Shown here: positions 34,911 to 44,943 of the stretch, piece by piece | How the letters are laid out: every line of letters starts with the position of its first letter | Numbering within the stretch: position 1 is the stretch's first letter | Source of the DNA: Labyrinthula sp. Ha | Lineage: Eukaryota; Sar; Bigyra; Labyrinthulida; Labyrinthulaceae | DNA length: 64,000 bases | Reading direction: 5' to 3' | Assembly: GCA_015227615.1 (NCBI GenBank) | Contig: JAALGZ010000030.1 | Coordinates: 310,001-374,000, forward strand | Notes under the pieces: generated by a model | The model's database searches: none | What the model was told of the DNA's origin: nothing | Seen by the model: the letters and a program-made list of their open reading frames with translations, nothing else | Position numbers and translations under genes: made by a program

Positions 34911-35432
34911 TTATTCCCGTGAAAACGATAAGATCGCTGCAGCCACATTTCTTTCTTCTGCATTTAGCATATTAAATGTGGCACTCGCCTGTCTAGAGTT
35001 TAATATTTCAACTGAAGTAAAATTTTCAAGTTCTTCTAGAAGTTTTTTTTCTGGCCGTTTAAGTGTTTTTCCAGTTCCTATTATTAACAAATCAGGAGTT
35101 GGTTTTGCAAGTTTAAAGATAGCAAAATCTTCAGAAGAGAAAGAATCAGAAGAATAAAGTTTCCATGAGAAAAAGAAATCAGGGAAGAGAATGAGGTTTC
35201 CTTTGTATACTTGTTTGTTGATTCTGAAAGTGTTGCTTCCATAGGATGTAATTGAAACTTGGCCAGGACGGGTTTCTGCTTCGATTGCGTAAGAATACTT
35301 ATCAAATGTGTTTTGAGGTCGAACAGCTAAATCATCTGCATGTTTTACAAATTCAGATTCCTTTCTTTTCTCTAATTCTTTTATTGTTTTTGAAACTTTG
35401 GAAAATAATCTTCTTCCAACTAAACTCCGCAT
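34911..35432 (-). CDS. NDUFAF3-like: NDUFAF3/Mth938 (DUF498) family protein, probably mitochondrial
   Basis: A 173-aa intronless ORF. The N-terminus MRSLVGRRLFSKVSKTIK is basic and amphipathic, like a mitochondrial presequence. The core shows family hallmarks: an ITSYGSNTFRINKQVYKGNL strand region, then DLLIIGTGKTLKRP, then VEILNSRQASATFNMLNAEE (the T-x-A-x-T-F-N-x-L-x-x-E signature). Human NDUFAF3 is a complex I assembly factor, so the cell likely has a respiratory chain. It is divergent from RPS23 with 173 bp between. Confidence 0.88.
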   Translation of the reverse strand: MRSLVGRRLFSKVSKTIKELEKRKESEFVKHADDLAVRPQNTFDKYSYAIEAETRPGQVSITSYGSNTFRINKQVYKGNLILFPDFFFSWKLYSSDSFSSEDFAIFKLAKPTPDLLIIGTGKTLKRPEKKLLEELENFTSVEILNSRQASATFNMLNAEERNVAAAILSFSRE

Positions 35433-35605
35433 TTAATCTTAATTGCCCAAAATATCATTCAATGAATAGCTATTTGCTGTCTATATCTGTCATAGAATGT
35501 CTTAATAGGTCATAAAACAAGATAGAATTTGGAGTTTGTCTGATTTAGCCACAAATATTTTGGGTAATTTAAAAAAGATAAAAAGTACAAACCAACAAAA
35601 ACAAA

Positions 35606-36034
35606 ATGGGAAAACCTCAAGGTATGAGAACAGCGCGTAAATTGCGCAATCACAGAAGAACTCAAAGATGGGCCAAGAAATCATTTGCAAAGAGTCACTC
35701 AGCAACAAAATACAAGCTTCCTATGGCTGGAGCGTCTATGTCAAAAGGAATTGTGGTTGAAAAGATTGGAATTGAAGCAAAACAGCCGAATTCAGCTATT
35801 AGAAAAAGTGTAAGAGTTCAGTTAATTAAGAATGGAAAAAAGATAACAGCTTTTGTTCCTCGTGATGGTTGTTTAAATTATATTGATGAAAATGACGAAG
35901 TATTAGTTGCTGGATTTGGAAGAAGTGGACACGCTGTGGGAGATATTCCTGGAGTTAGATTCAAAATTGTAAAAGTTGCTAATGTTAGTTTATGGGCGCT
36001 TTACAAAGAGAAAAAGGAAAAGCCAAGAAACTAA
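35606..36034 (+). CDS. RPS23: 40S ribosomal protein S23 (uS12)
   Basis: A 142-aa intronless [21 protein letters not shown] at the N-terminus, [20 protein letters not shown] in the decoding-centre loop with the conserved PNSA, then [21 protein letters not shown] and the C-terminal [14 protein letters not shown]. Length equals other eukaryotic S23 proteins. The segment between residues about 22 and 45 is more divergent than usual. A possible AATAAA-like signal lies about 40 bp after the stop. Confidence 0.97.
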   Translation: MGKPQGMRTARKLRNHRRTQRWAKKSFAKSHSATKYKLPMAGASMSKGIVVEKIGIEAKQPNSAIRKSVRVQLIKNGKKITAFVPRDGCLNYIDENDEVLVAGFGRSGHAVGDIPGVRFKIVKVANVSLWALYKEKKEKPRN

Positions 36035-36407
36035 ATCTTAACATTCAATTTCGATATCAAAATTTGTGGTACCAATAAATGCGAAAGTATTGTCCGTGTA
36101 TTTTAATTCAGAGAGCAGAAGAAAGAAAAATGCTTTTCTTTGTGAAGTTGAGTTTGTTTATTGTCTTAGATGAGCACATGTGGAGAAAAAATAAGTGGGA
36201 GGAGTGAAAAACTGCTTCAAATTTTGAGGATATATAGTGCTTCCAATTCAAGAAATGGCGGTGAAACATGGAGTTTTGTGATATCGAGAAGGCTTATATT
36301 ATGTTCTTAAATATTTATACCATGGATGTAGTATAGGTGTGATGCTTGATCTGCTTTTGCTTGTGTTCTGTGAACTTCTCGGTTTACAAAATGAGTATCT
36401 GTTTGCT

Positions 36408-36547
36408 GTGCGAGGGTAATGCCACCCTGTGATAAAATGAAAAATTCAATACTTTCGCATATACAGAGCAGGCTGAGACATCCAACGCAATCTGTTCACA
36501 CTAGAAAACAAAATACATTTTTTCTCAAAATAAACAAGAAATCAATG
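36408..36547 (+). repeat. Solo terminal sequence of the Ulp1-bearing element
   Basis: It starts GTGCGAGGGTAATGCCACC and runs for about 140 bp closely matching 56128 onward, and the inverted copy ending at 33834. No coding part follows. It is the third copy of this terminus in the window and faces away from the SDS22/NDUFAF3/RPS23 island. Confidence 0.7.
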
Positions 36548-36607
36548 CAAAATTAAGCAGAAAAATGACGACAAAAGTACCCAATATTTGTGTTTTGCAT
36601 GACAGAA

Positions 36608-36707
36608 GGTCATACGAATTCCGGAAAGTCATATTTTTTTTCAAAATTTCGTGCTAGAATTTTGCTAGGTAAACATTAAGCCAGTTTTATCCGGAATTCG
36701 TATGACC
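36608..36707. repeat. 100-bp element with perfect 17-bp terminal inverted repeats
   Basis: GGTCATACGAATTCCGG at 36608-36624 is repeated as its exact reverse complement at 36691-36707, with 66 bp of AT-rich DNA between. This may be a small MITE or a protein-binding palindrome. No clear target duplication is seen. Confidence 0.55.
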
Positions 36708-37159
36708 GCTGTTATACTTTTTTTAAAGAGCCAATGAAAAGGCCTTCTTGTTGTGCGAACCTTTGCAGAAGAGAACACCAGATAAAATCACAGTGAGGGA
36801 TTACCATACAATTCTAATTTGCTGAAAAAAAAAAACAAATCAAACAAAGAGTGCTAAAAAAAATAGAATTAGGTAAAACTCGGCGAATATTTCATCTTTT
36901 TTAACGATTTTTGGCTTGTTGGAAATCTCCTTTAAAGCTTGTTTGTTTTTTGTATTTAACTTTGTGATATCTTTTGAACTTTTTGACGACAAGCGATTTT
37001 ACTGTTTTCCTAAAATGCGAGCAAATTAAGAGAAAAAAATGGGTTAAACCTTGTTGCTTCCATTGTTCGTGTTAGGGAAAAGTAATTTTATGTTTCACCT
37101 AACATCTGTATTGTTGCTAGAACCTGTTTCCTACTTAATTTTTTAGTTCGAAGAAAAAT

Positions 37160-39497
37160 GGAAGATCGATTGAATTAAGAGGATTGGGCAGAGATTTCAC
37201 AACATGTTTCTGAAATCAGAGCAAACACGATTGTTAAAAGCTCTCAGAGCTCGAACGAGGGTTCCTACACCTAATTTCTAGCCTGGTGCGTAAGAAACGA
37301 ACCCAATGCTTTGGCTGAAGATTTTCTTAGCAAGTTGAATGAAGGATATGATGCTGAAGAAACAATGAGTTTAAGTCTCATTAGGAAAACAGTTGAAAAA
37401 ATTTCGAATTTACTACCCTTGAAATGTAATGAGCTTGTTGTAGAAACCTTCATGTCGTAGTTGTAACTTAGAAAAGAAGTCATGGGAGCTTTCTCAGTTT
37501 TTTCAGTTACCCGACTCACCGCTCTGCTCTTTACAGTCTTTACCGTCAACACAAAGTTCGATTTAGTTCTGAGTTCGAGAACGAGTTAAAAAAACATATT
37601 AATGCAATTTCTCAAAAATTTTACATTGATGCGGTTGATATATTTGAATGGGATGATAAAGATAAGTATTTATCTATCAATATTATAGAAGATATGCCCA
37701 TTTTGTTGGTCGGGACAGGAGGTACGGTCAAAAAACTAATACAATGGAACACAATTCAGGAAAACATAAAACCAGAAGAATTGAATAATATACTTGGGAA
37801 GTTGGATATTGAAAAGAACAACCTTATTCAGCAGGGACATTTTAAAAAAGATATTGAGAAGATTTTGAAAGAATTCAGACTTTTACGAAACAATGTGCAG
37901 ACACACCCAGTTTTATCTTCAGAATTTAGAGGAGGATTATTGAAGGTTCCACCTTTGAAATTATCTCTAAACGTGGATGCAGATTCTACTATCAATAAGA
38001 CATCTACAGTACGTCCGTTGGCCTTCAAAGAGTTACTTATTGTGAAGGAATGAATTGAGAAGGGTATGAAAAACGGGTACTTGGAAACTTCAAATTCCAA
38101 GTTTCGTTCTAGTGTGTTCCCAGTTGAGAAACCGGCTACAAAGGACAAGACAGGGAAAACGATTAAGAATTACAGGGTAGTTACACCCTTCTTCAATATC
38201 AATAAATATTTGACCTTGGCATGACAATGTTTACCATCTTTAATAGATATCAAATCGGCCATTTCAGGAGCTAAGTTATTTACAGTGTTGGATTTACGTG
38301 AGTCATTCTTTCAGATTCCAGTTCATAAAGAAAGCAGACCATTATTAGCTTTTGGTTAGTCGGGAACCCCTCTATTTTAGTACAAGGTTCTCCCCATGGG
38401 ATTGTCTATTTCAACAGGTTTGTTACAAAGGACTTTGGTCGATCTATTACTACCTTACTATATGGTCTCAGTTATTGTATATTGTGACGATTTATTGATA
38501 TTTACCAAATCTCCTGACATTTCCGAACATATGAAGCTATTACATACTGTCTTAAGGGTATTGAATGAGGCAAATGCTAGAATCAAGATTCAAAAAGTGA
38601 AAGATTTTAGAGAGGAGATTACTTTCTTGGGGATGAATTTGAACGGTACGGGTTGGAGTGTTGCTCCAAAATTCGTAAAGGTGGAAGAAGATGCGCCTAT
38701 TCCCAAGGACAGAAAAGCTTTGAAATCCTTTCTTGGGCTTACTTCATGGCAGCGAAGTTTTATTCCGAATTACGGAAATCTCACGGCTTGTATGCAAAGG
38801 TTATTAAAGAAGGACATGACTAATGTTCCGTTTGATAAGTTATGGACTGAAGCTCATTCTAGAAATTTTCAGGAACTCAAGAAGGCTATTGCTGGATCTG
38901 CACAGATATTTCATCCGCAATTTAATAAACCATTTTTCTTGGCATGTGACGCTTCCAAATTTGCTCTGGGTGCAGTATTATTTCAGCTTGATTATAGTGG
39001 GAACAAGATTCCTATTGGTTAGTTTTCAAAGGCGTTACCGGCCGAAAAGATTTGCATGAACTTTGTAGAAAAGGAGGCTTTAGGAATTGTTCAGGGATTA
39101 CAACATTTTGGACCGATTATTTTCGGGTTTGATATTACTGTACTCACGGATCAAAAGCCGTTATTGAAAGTTTTCTTAAAGAAAAAGCCTTCGAAATATA
39201 TCAGATATGCGGAACTTTTGCACAGTTATGCTGCAAAGTTAAGACATATTAAGGGAAATGTGATTATCTCTGACTGGGCATCTCGTTATTCGTTACCGGT
39301 CTCGGTAACTGAGCAGGGGGTGAAGGAGATAGATAATATTGAGGACTGGAATGAAGTTACTTTCGAGAATGGTAGACGTGAAATCATTTGTTTGATCCAG
39401 GCAGATTCGTTACAACCTCACGAATTATTACATAAGGATCAATTTTATGAAGCTTATTGTAAGGCAGTTGATAAGAGTGAGCAAATAAGGTTTTTTG
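37160..39497 (+). mobile_element. Ty3/gypsy remnant (Gag-RT-RNase H), cut by a DNA transposon
   Basis: Pieces in order on the plus strand: a Gag-like part (about 37160-37690), protease-to-RT linker (37694-38053), RT with FTVLDLRESFFQIPV, PMGLSISTGLLQ and YCDDLLIF (38280-38520), RNase H with FFLACDASKFALGAVLF (38930) and LTDQKPLLKVF (39145). It is broken, with several breaks, and ends abruptly at 39497 where the TIR of a Mutator-like element begins. No LTR is identified. Confidence 0.8.
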
Positions 39498-39533
39498 ACT
39501 CCGGAGTCAAATACTCCTAATTTTCATTGGCCG
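39498..39533 (+). repeat. Left terminal inverted repeat of the MULE
   Basis: It matches the reverse complement of 43370-43405 at most positions over about 36 bp. It begins with a self-complementary ACTCCGGAGT. Confidence 0.7.
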
Positions 39534-39880
39534 AATTTTCAATTGCCCAAAATTTTTTTTCAAAAAAAACAAACCAACAAATTCAACATCAAAAAAATCA
39601 AATCACGAGATCATGATAGTAAAAGACACCAAAAAACAAGATTAAGACCAAGAAAAGAGGATATTGTCAAACATGGAACACAATTGAACAAGAATAAACC
39701 ATATTTTGGGAAAAACAAATAATAATTTACAAAAAATGAAGAAAAGTTTACAAGAGGTATATAGATTCAAGAGAACGGAGTACAGGAAGTGAGGTAGTAA
39801 GGGATAAAGGTATATTCTTTTGTTAATTCATAGGTGCTCAGAGGGGGAAGAATTATTTTAACAGCAGCAAACAATCAGGG

Positions 39881-41128
39881 ATCAAGATTTTATATTTAAA
39901 AACAAAATTTTCAAGATTTTATATTCAAAAGGAAAATGTTCAAGATGTTATATTTAAAAGAAAAAAGCTTCAAGATTTTATAGTTAAAACAAAAAAGGTT
40001 CAGCATTTCGTATTTTAAAAGAAAAGGTTCAAGATTTTATATTTTAAAACAAAAAAGGTTCAAGATTTTATATTTTAAAAGAAAATTTTCAAGATTTTAT
40101 ATTTAAAACAAAAAAAGTTTCAAGGATTTATATTTTAAAACAAAAAAGGTTCAAGCTATTATATTTTCAAAAAAAAAAAAATGTTCAAGATTTTATATTT
40201 TCAAAAAAAAAGAAAATTGTTCAAGATTTTATATTTTCAAAAAAAAAGAAAATTGTTCAAGATTTTATATTTTCAAAATAAAAGCTTCAAGGATTTATAT
40301 TTTAAAGCAAAAAAGGTTCAAGATGTTGTATTGAAAACAAAAACAGAAAAAGCTTCAAGATTTTACATTTTCAAAAAAAAAAAATAAAAACGTTCAAGAT
40401 TTTAGATTTAAAAAATAACCTTCAAGGATTTATGTTTCAAAAAAGAAAAATGTTCAGGATTTTTTATTTTAAAAGAAAAGGTTCAGGATTTTATATTAAA
40501 AAAAAAAACAGGTTCAAGGATTTTATATTTAAAAAGAAACAGAAAAATGTTCAAGAATTTTAAAAGTTGGGATCGGGTTGAAAATGCAGTTGAGGGCTTT
40601 GCTCTCTTCTGCATGGTTGGGTGGTAGGGTTCAACTTATATTTCAAAAGAAAAAGGTTCAAGGTTCAAGGATTTTATATTTTCAAAAAAAAAAATCAAAG
40701 AATTTATATTTCAAAAAAAGTTCAAGGATTTTATATTTTCAAAGAAATGGTTCAAGGATGTTATATTTTCAAAAAAAAAATTAAAGAATTTATATTTCAA
40801 TAAAAGTTCAAGGATTTTATATTTTCAAAAAGAAGTTGATCGATTTGTATTTCAAAAGAAAGGGAGGGGGTTTGGGTTCAAGGATTTGTATTTCAAATGA
40901 AAAAGGGAGACGGGTTCCGGTTCAAGAAAAAGTTCAAGAATTTTTATTTCAAGAAAAGAAAGGGAGGGGGTTTGGGTTCAAGGATTTATATTTCAAAAAA
41001 AAAAGGGAGGGGGGTTTGGGTTCAAGGTTTATATATTTCAAGAAAAAAAAAGGGAGGGGGGTTTGGGTTCAAGGATTTATGTCCAAGGTTCAAGACTTAT
41101 GTTCAAGAAAAAGACAAGTTCAAGAATT
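39881..41128 (+). repeat. Tandem array of about 30-bp AT-rich units
   Basis: Dozens of imperfect copies of a unit like TTCAAGATTTTATATTT plus an A-rich spacer. In one frame the units read as repeats of FKILYFQKKRK, but the frame shifts with unit length, so this is probably not coding. Towards 40860-41060 the unit changes to a G-rich variant (GGGAGGGGGTTTGGGTTCAAGG). The array lies inside the MULE, between the transposase end and the left TIR. Confidence 0.8.
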
Positions 41129-43248
41129 ATTCATCCGTCAACAAAGTTGTCTGTGAGAAGTTCAAAGGAGAAAGGTTGTTCTCTCCCTTCCCCTTTCTTC
41201 TTTTGACCCTCTTCCTTGGTGACTCAAACATAATCCCACTTTCTTCTGAAACTTGATCCAAATCCCCGAAGTCTCCATCTGGGTTCTCCCTGAGCGCAGC
41301 GGTCATCTTTAAGACTGCCGCGTAGCTTTTTTTCCAGCCTTCATTGCTGCTTTTCGCTTCTTCACAGAGCGCTTTGCATGCAGTGAGGAGCTTGGAATAT
41401 TTAGCTTCCGGCTTTCTTGGGATGTAAGCTGCGCTCACAGGTGGAACTTTCACCTTGAACTCGATACACCCACGTGGGCCATCGACTTATCGCCCCATCT
41501 CCCTTAGTGCCTGCTTGAACAAAGGATGCTCCTGGTACCTCCATCTCACTGGAAGATGATCTATGTCCATGTATTTGATCCTTTTATGATCACAATACCG
41601 GGCATAGTGGCGACATGGAAAACCTTGATTTGTCCAAGTTTCACAAGTGCATGACTGAAGTTTTACCCCTTCCCTTTCAACAACCTCCATCGCATGTTTC
41701 ATCTTCACTCTCAAATTTGAATCACTGACAATGAACTTTCTTGAACTCAACTCTTCAGCAATCCAACACGCTCCCATCAACTTCAACTCTTTTGTGGACA
41801 TTTCATCAACTTCCTTTGAAAAATCTTTATCCTAACGAATCAGATCCTTAATCTTTTTCAAAGTTTTCTCCATGTACTTATCCACATTATTCTCGTGGTA
41901 AGTCACAACTTCATCTAAGGTCCAAGTCTTAAGAGTACTTTTCAAAGAACCATGCCCTTTAATTGCTGAGTGAAATGATTCAACCCTCTGAGTAGCGCTG
42001 TGAGAGAACGTTGGAAGTTTTCTCGTCATTTCCCAACACACTTTGTTTTTTTTTCCTTAATTTTTTTTAGGGCAACTTGCTGTGCTGCTTCAGGATATTC
42101 AATCAACATGTTTTCAATAAGCTGATCAAGTTCTTTTTCTTCTGAAAAGATTCCAGTGAGAACATCGCCCAAGCTGCTTGTAAATTTTATTTTTTTCATC
42201 CCTTTTAGGCCGGATGCTGCTGAGTTCAAGGTTGCAAGAAAGTGTTTCCTGCAAAGAACATGAGATGACCCAAGTTCCTCCACAGCCGCTTCCAGTGCTC
42301 GACTCCCATCGGTCATGATTACTTCCACATCCTAAAGATCCAGAAGTTTCAGCCCTTTCACAACATCTTTACTCGACTCTCTTTCCATCATTGAGCACCC
42401 GAAATTTAAAGTTTTACGGAAGCAATCGATCCCGAAAGGGAACATTGACACCAATCGATATTTGCTCATTCCATGGGTAGTACCCACTTGGATACTATCC
42501 CCGTGTACTTTTTTTAATTTTTTTGTAGGTCTTCTTGAAAGCTGAGTCCATTTAGAATAGCTTTGCCTTCCTTGGGATAATCCCAAGTCAGATCAAATCT
42601 TCCTCCACGTTCTAAGCATCTTTTCCCACACGTAATTGACTTTTTAATATTATTATCTTCGCTAGCGTCAACACCTTCTTCAGCTTTTTTCATAATTCGT
42701 TTTACTAGTGTTTTGTCAAACAATATACCTGGAAAATTGCGATGTAGAGCGACATCTGCCGCTGCAATTCCACTGTCGGCAACTACTAGGTGTTTAATCA
42801 TTTTTAATTCATCTGTTGTAAGCTGTTGTGCATATTTTTTTATCTTTCCTAGTGTTTTTGCCTCATGATTGCAGTGATTTTCGTTAATTACGACGAAAAT
42901 GTACTTAGAAGTTTCAAGATTAAGCTTAATGTTAACTTCAAACGAGCAATTTTTGTCTGAACTACACTTAATTATACATCTGTTAAGTCTTTTGCAGTTC
43001 CATCCCTACTTAGCAAAGCGGATTGCCTCGTGAAAGTAGTGAGAAGCACGAATTTTCCAATTAAACCAACCACTGGCAAGTCTACTGATCACTTCCAGCA
43101 TTTCTTCTGAAGTAGAATACGTTGCTGAAGTCCATTTTCCAAGTACTTCTGATTGACTTTGTCCTTCAGGGTCTAGAACCTCTGGTTGGAGGCTAGTCCC
43201 TGTGGTTTCGTTTTTTTGCATAGTTTTTGTTTGTAATATTGTCTTCAA
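41127..43248 (-). pseudogene. MULE transposase with SWIM zinc finger
   Basis: Minus-strand frame pieces in order: an N-terminal DNA-binding region (GKWTSATYSTSEEMLEVISR; C and H residues near ADNSG/HNH-like segments), then ILNGLSFQ, the transposase core with VIMTDGSRAL (catalytic D) and LCRKHFLATL, ATQRVESFHSAIKGH (catalytic E), and a SWIM finger CTCETWTNQGFPCRH. About three in-frame stops and two frameshifts in poly-A runs interrupt it, so this copy is dead. A 108-codon C-terminal part rich in K and R follows. It is related in sequence to the transposase at 56.8-58.0 kb. Confidence 0.8.
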
Positions 43249-43369
43249 ATTTGCCCAAAATATTTGTGTCTGCCCTCTTTAAATTTTCTCTAAGTATGGG
43301 ATTCACAAATTCTGCGCATCGATTATTCAGACGAAGTATGGTGAAAAAAAGAATTGGGAAATCGATCTG

Positions 43370-43405
43370 ACCAATGACATCGCGAGGAGTATCTGACTCC
43401 GGAGT
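43370..43405 (-). repeat. Right terminal inverted repeat of the MULE
   Basis: The reverse complement matches the left TIR at 39498-39533. Just beyond it, at about 43422-43439, a short stretch (CGAGAACGAGTTAAAAAAA) repeats a sequence found at 37573-37591 in the Ty3/gypsy remnant. Confidence 0.65.
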
Positions 43406-44570
43406 AAAAGAAACGGAGCTCTCGAGAACGAGTTAAAAAAATCCTTTTAGAGGTTTATAAAGGAAAATTGCTTCGGAAGAAAAAGCATGTTAAAGTGTGA
43501 TTAAACGTGGGAAGGATCCTCTTACAATGCCTTTGTTCAAGATCCTCAATTTAGCAATGTTGCACACTGAGCAAAAGGAATTTGTTTTCTTCAAAACATT
43601 TTTAGAAATCACTTGAAACTTAATGCGTAGAACTGTTAACAGCTTCAGCATTTAATACAGGCATTTAACTTGAAAAGAAGATTCCCTTTGCATCACTTTC
43701 TGTCAAATATCGTACCACCACTACATTACTTTCTAATTTCTTCAAGCGCTTGAGATAATAATAAAGTCTTTTCGCTAGCCATTGTGGTAACTCAACCAAC
43801 TGTTGTTGTTTCGTCCCAAGGAGATCATATTCATAAAGAAATTCTTAAATATTTTCAGGTTCAAAGTCATCTAGCTGCTTAATTTCAGTTTAATGTCGAT
43901 GAAATGTGCCTTTGAGTATTTATGAAAAGTTGCTTAACTGCTGAGTACTTAATTCCTCTAACATTGTTAATACTGGTGCTGTATTTAAAGGACGATTATT
44001 TTCTTCGTTCAACATATTCTTTTAGCTTCTTAATAGATAAAATCAATGGTTACTTTTTCCAGCTATTGTTATCCGCAGATCAATAAAAGGAATCAAGGAA
44101 AATTTTCCAATATTGCAGTATTGAGGTTTTCTGTCTACTTTCTGTAAGATTATTCAAGGCGACGTGGCCACACTTGTGTTATACAGAGAGGTATCTCTCA
44201 GCCCTTATTTGTATCGAATGCCACAAGAAAATAGTGGATAGGGCAAAAAGTTTTCCCTTTTCTCAGTCTACAATTAACTCTTAATGGCTTTTTTCGGAAG
44301 ATTCTTAACAAGATTCAATATCTTAAATGAGCCACTAAATGACATGGCATGATATTTTCTACATATCGAAGTAATAGTTAAGTGAACTAGATTACACAGC
44401 CAGTAAATAACTGGTTAATGAGCAAATCAAAGGTCACTCACAAACTTTTAGACAAACTGTAACTCAAGGGATAGAGTTAAGCACAAAAAAATCTGTGGTC
44501 CAGGCAAGAAACATTATTTTTTGCAAGGCATGAGTTCAAAGTCATATGCACAGAGATATATGAGTTTACA
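43406..44570. other. Spacer with an unidentified decayed coding trace
   Basis: On the minus strand, about 44000-43660, one frame reads LNTAPVLTMLEELSTQQLSN, then LDDFEPENI, then QLVELPQWLAKRLYYYLKRL with a few stops. It looks like real protein sequence, but I do not recognise the family. Just after 43406 a plus-strand scrap could be Ty3/gypsy integrase linker. Nothing else is supported. Confidence 0.35.
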
Positions 44571-44936
44571 CATTGGAAGAAATCAAATCACACGATTTCC
44601 AAACTTAATAACTTTGCAGGAGTAAAAGGAAAACTATTACTAGGAGTCTAAGTTATGTATTAAGAACAGTCGATGGAAGCTGGTTATTATACTCTTGGTG
44701 TAATTTACACCACTCTTCCGTTAGGGAGTTTAGGAGGATTTCAACGATAAGTACCAGTAACGATTTTTAATGGAATTCAATGAAACCTACCAGTAGCTAA
44801 TTAACAAAACCCCAATTCTCAGTTCTCTGAACCCCAGGCCATACTTGGACAAAATATAAGAGTGCGGAGAAAAGTGAAGTGCACTAGAAAGTAGTAACGT
44901 AAGTAGTTAAACTTAAAAAACAAGGAAAATTCAAAA
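44571..44936 (+). repeat. Dispersed 360-bp repeat, copy 1
   Basis: It matches 63165-63526 in the same orientation over about 360 bp with roughly one difference in ten by eye. Both contain a 15-bp near-palindrome GGTGTAATTTACACC. It ends just before the copia 5' LTR here. Confidence 0.75.
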
Positions 44937-44943
44937 TTATTTT

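Larger units (their letters stand above)
39498..43405 (-). mobile_element. Mutator-like (MULE) transposon with terminal inverted repeats
   Basis: The ends are related inverted repeats: ACTCCGGAGTCAAATACTCC at the left and, reversed, ACTCCGGAGTCAGATACTCC at the right, with further similarity up to TCATTGG. Inside are a MULE transposase gene with a SWIM finger on the minus strand and, at its tail, a 1.2-kb tandem-repeat array. The left side lies in the RNase H region of a Ty3/gypsy remnant. A 9-bp target duplication is not clear. Confidence 0.75.

Noticed and set aside
39881-41128. Repeat protein made of FKILYFQKKRK units
   Set aside because: Unit lengths are not multiples of three, frames change constantly and poly-A runs vary. 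It is better explained as a minisatellite.
40181-41256. CRISPR-like array
   Set aside because: The units are AT-rich and contiguous without unique spacers, in a eukaryotic transposon context.
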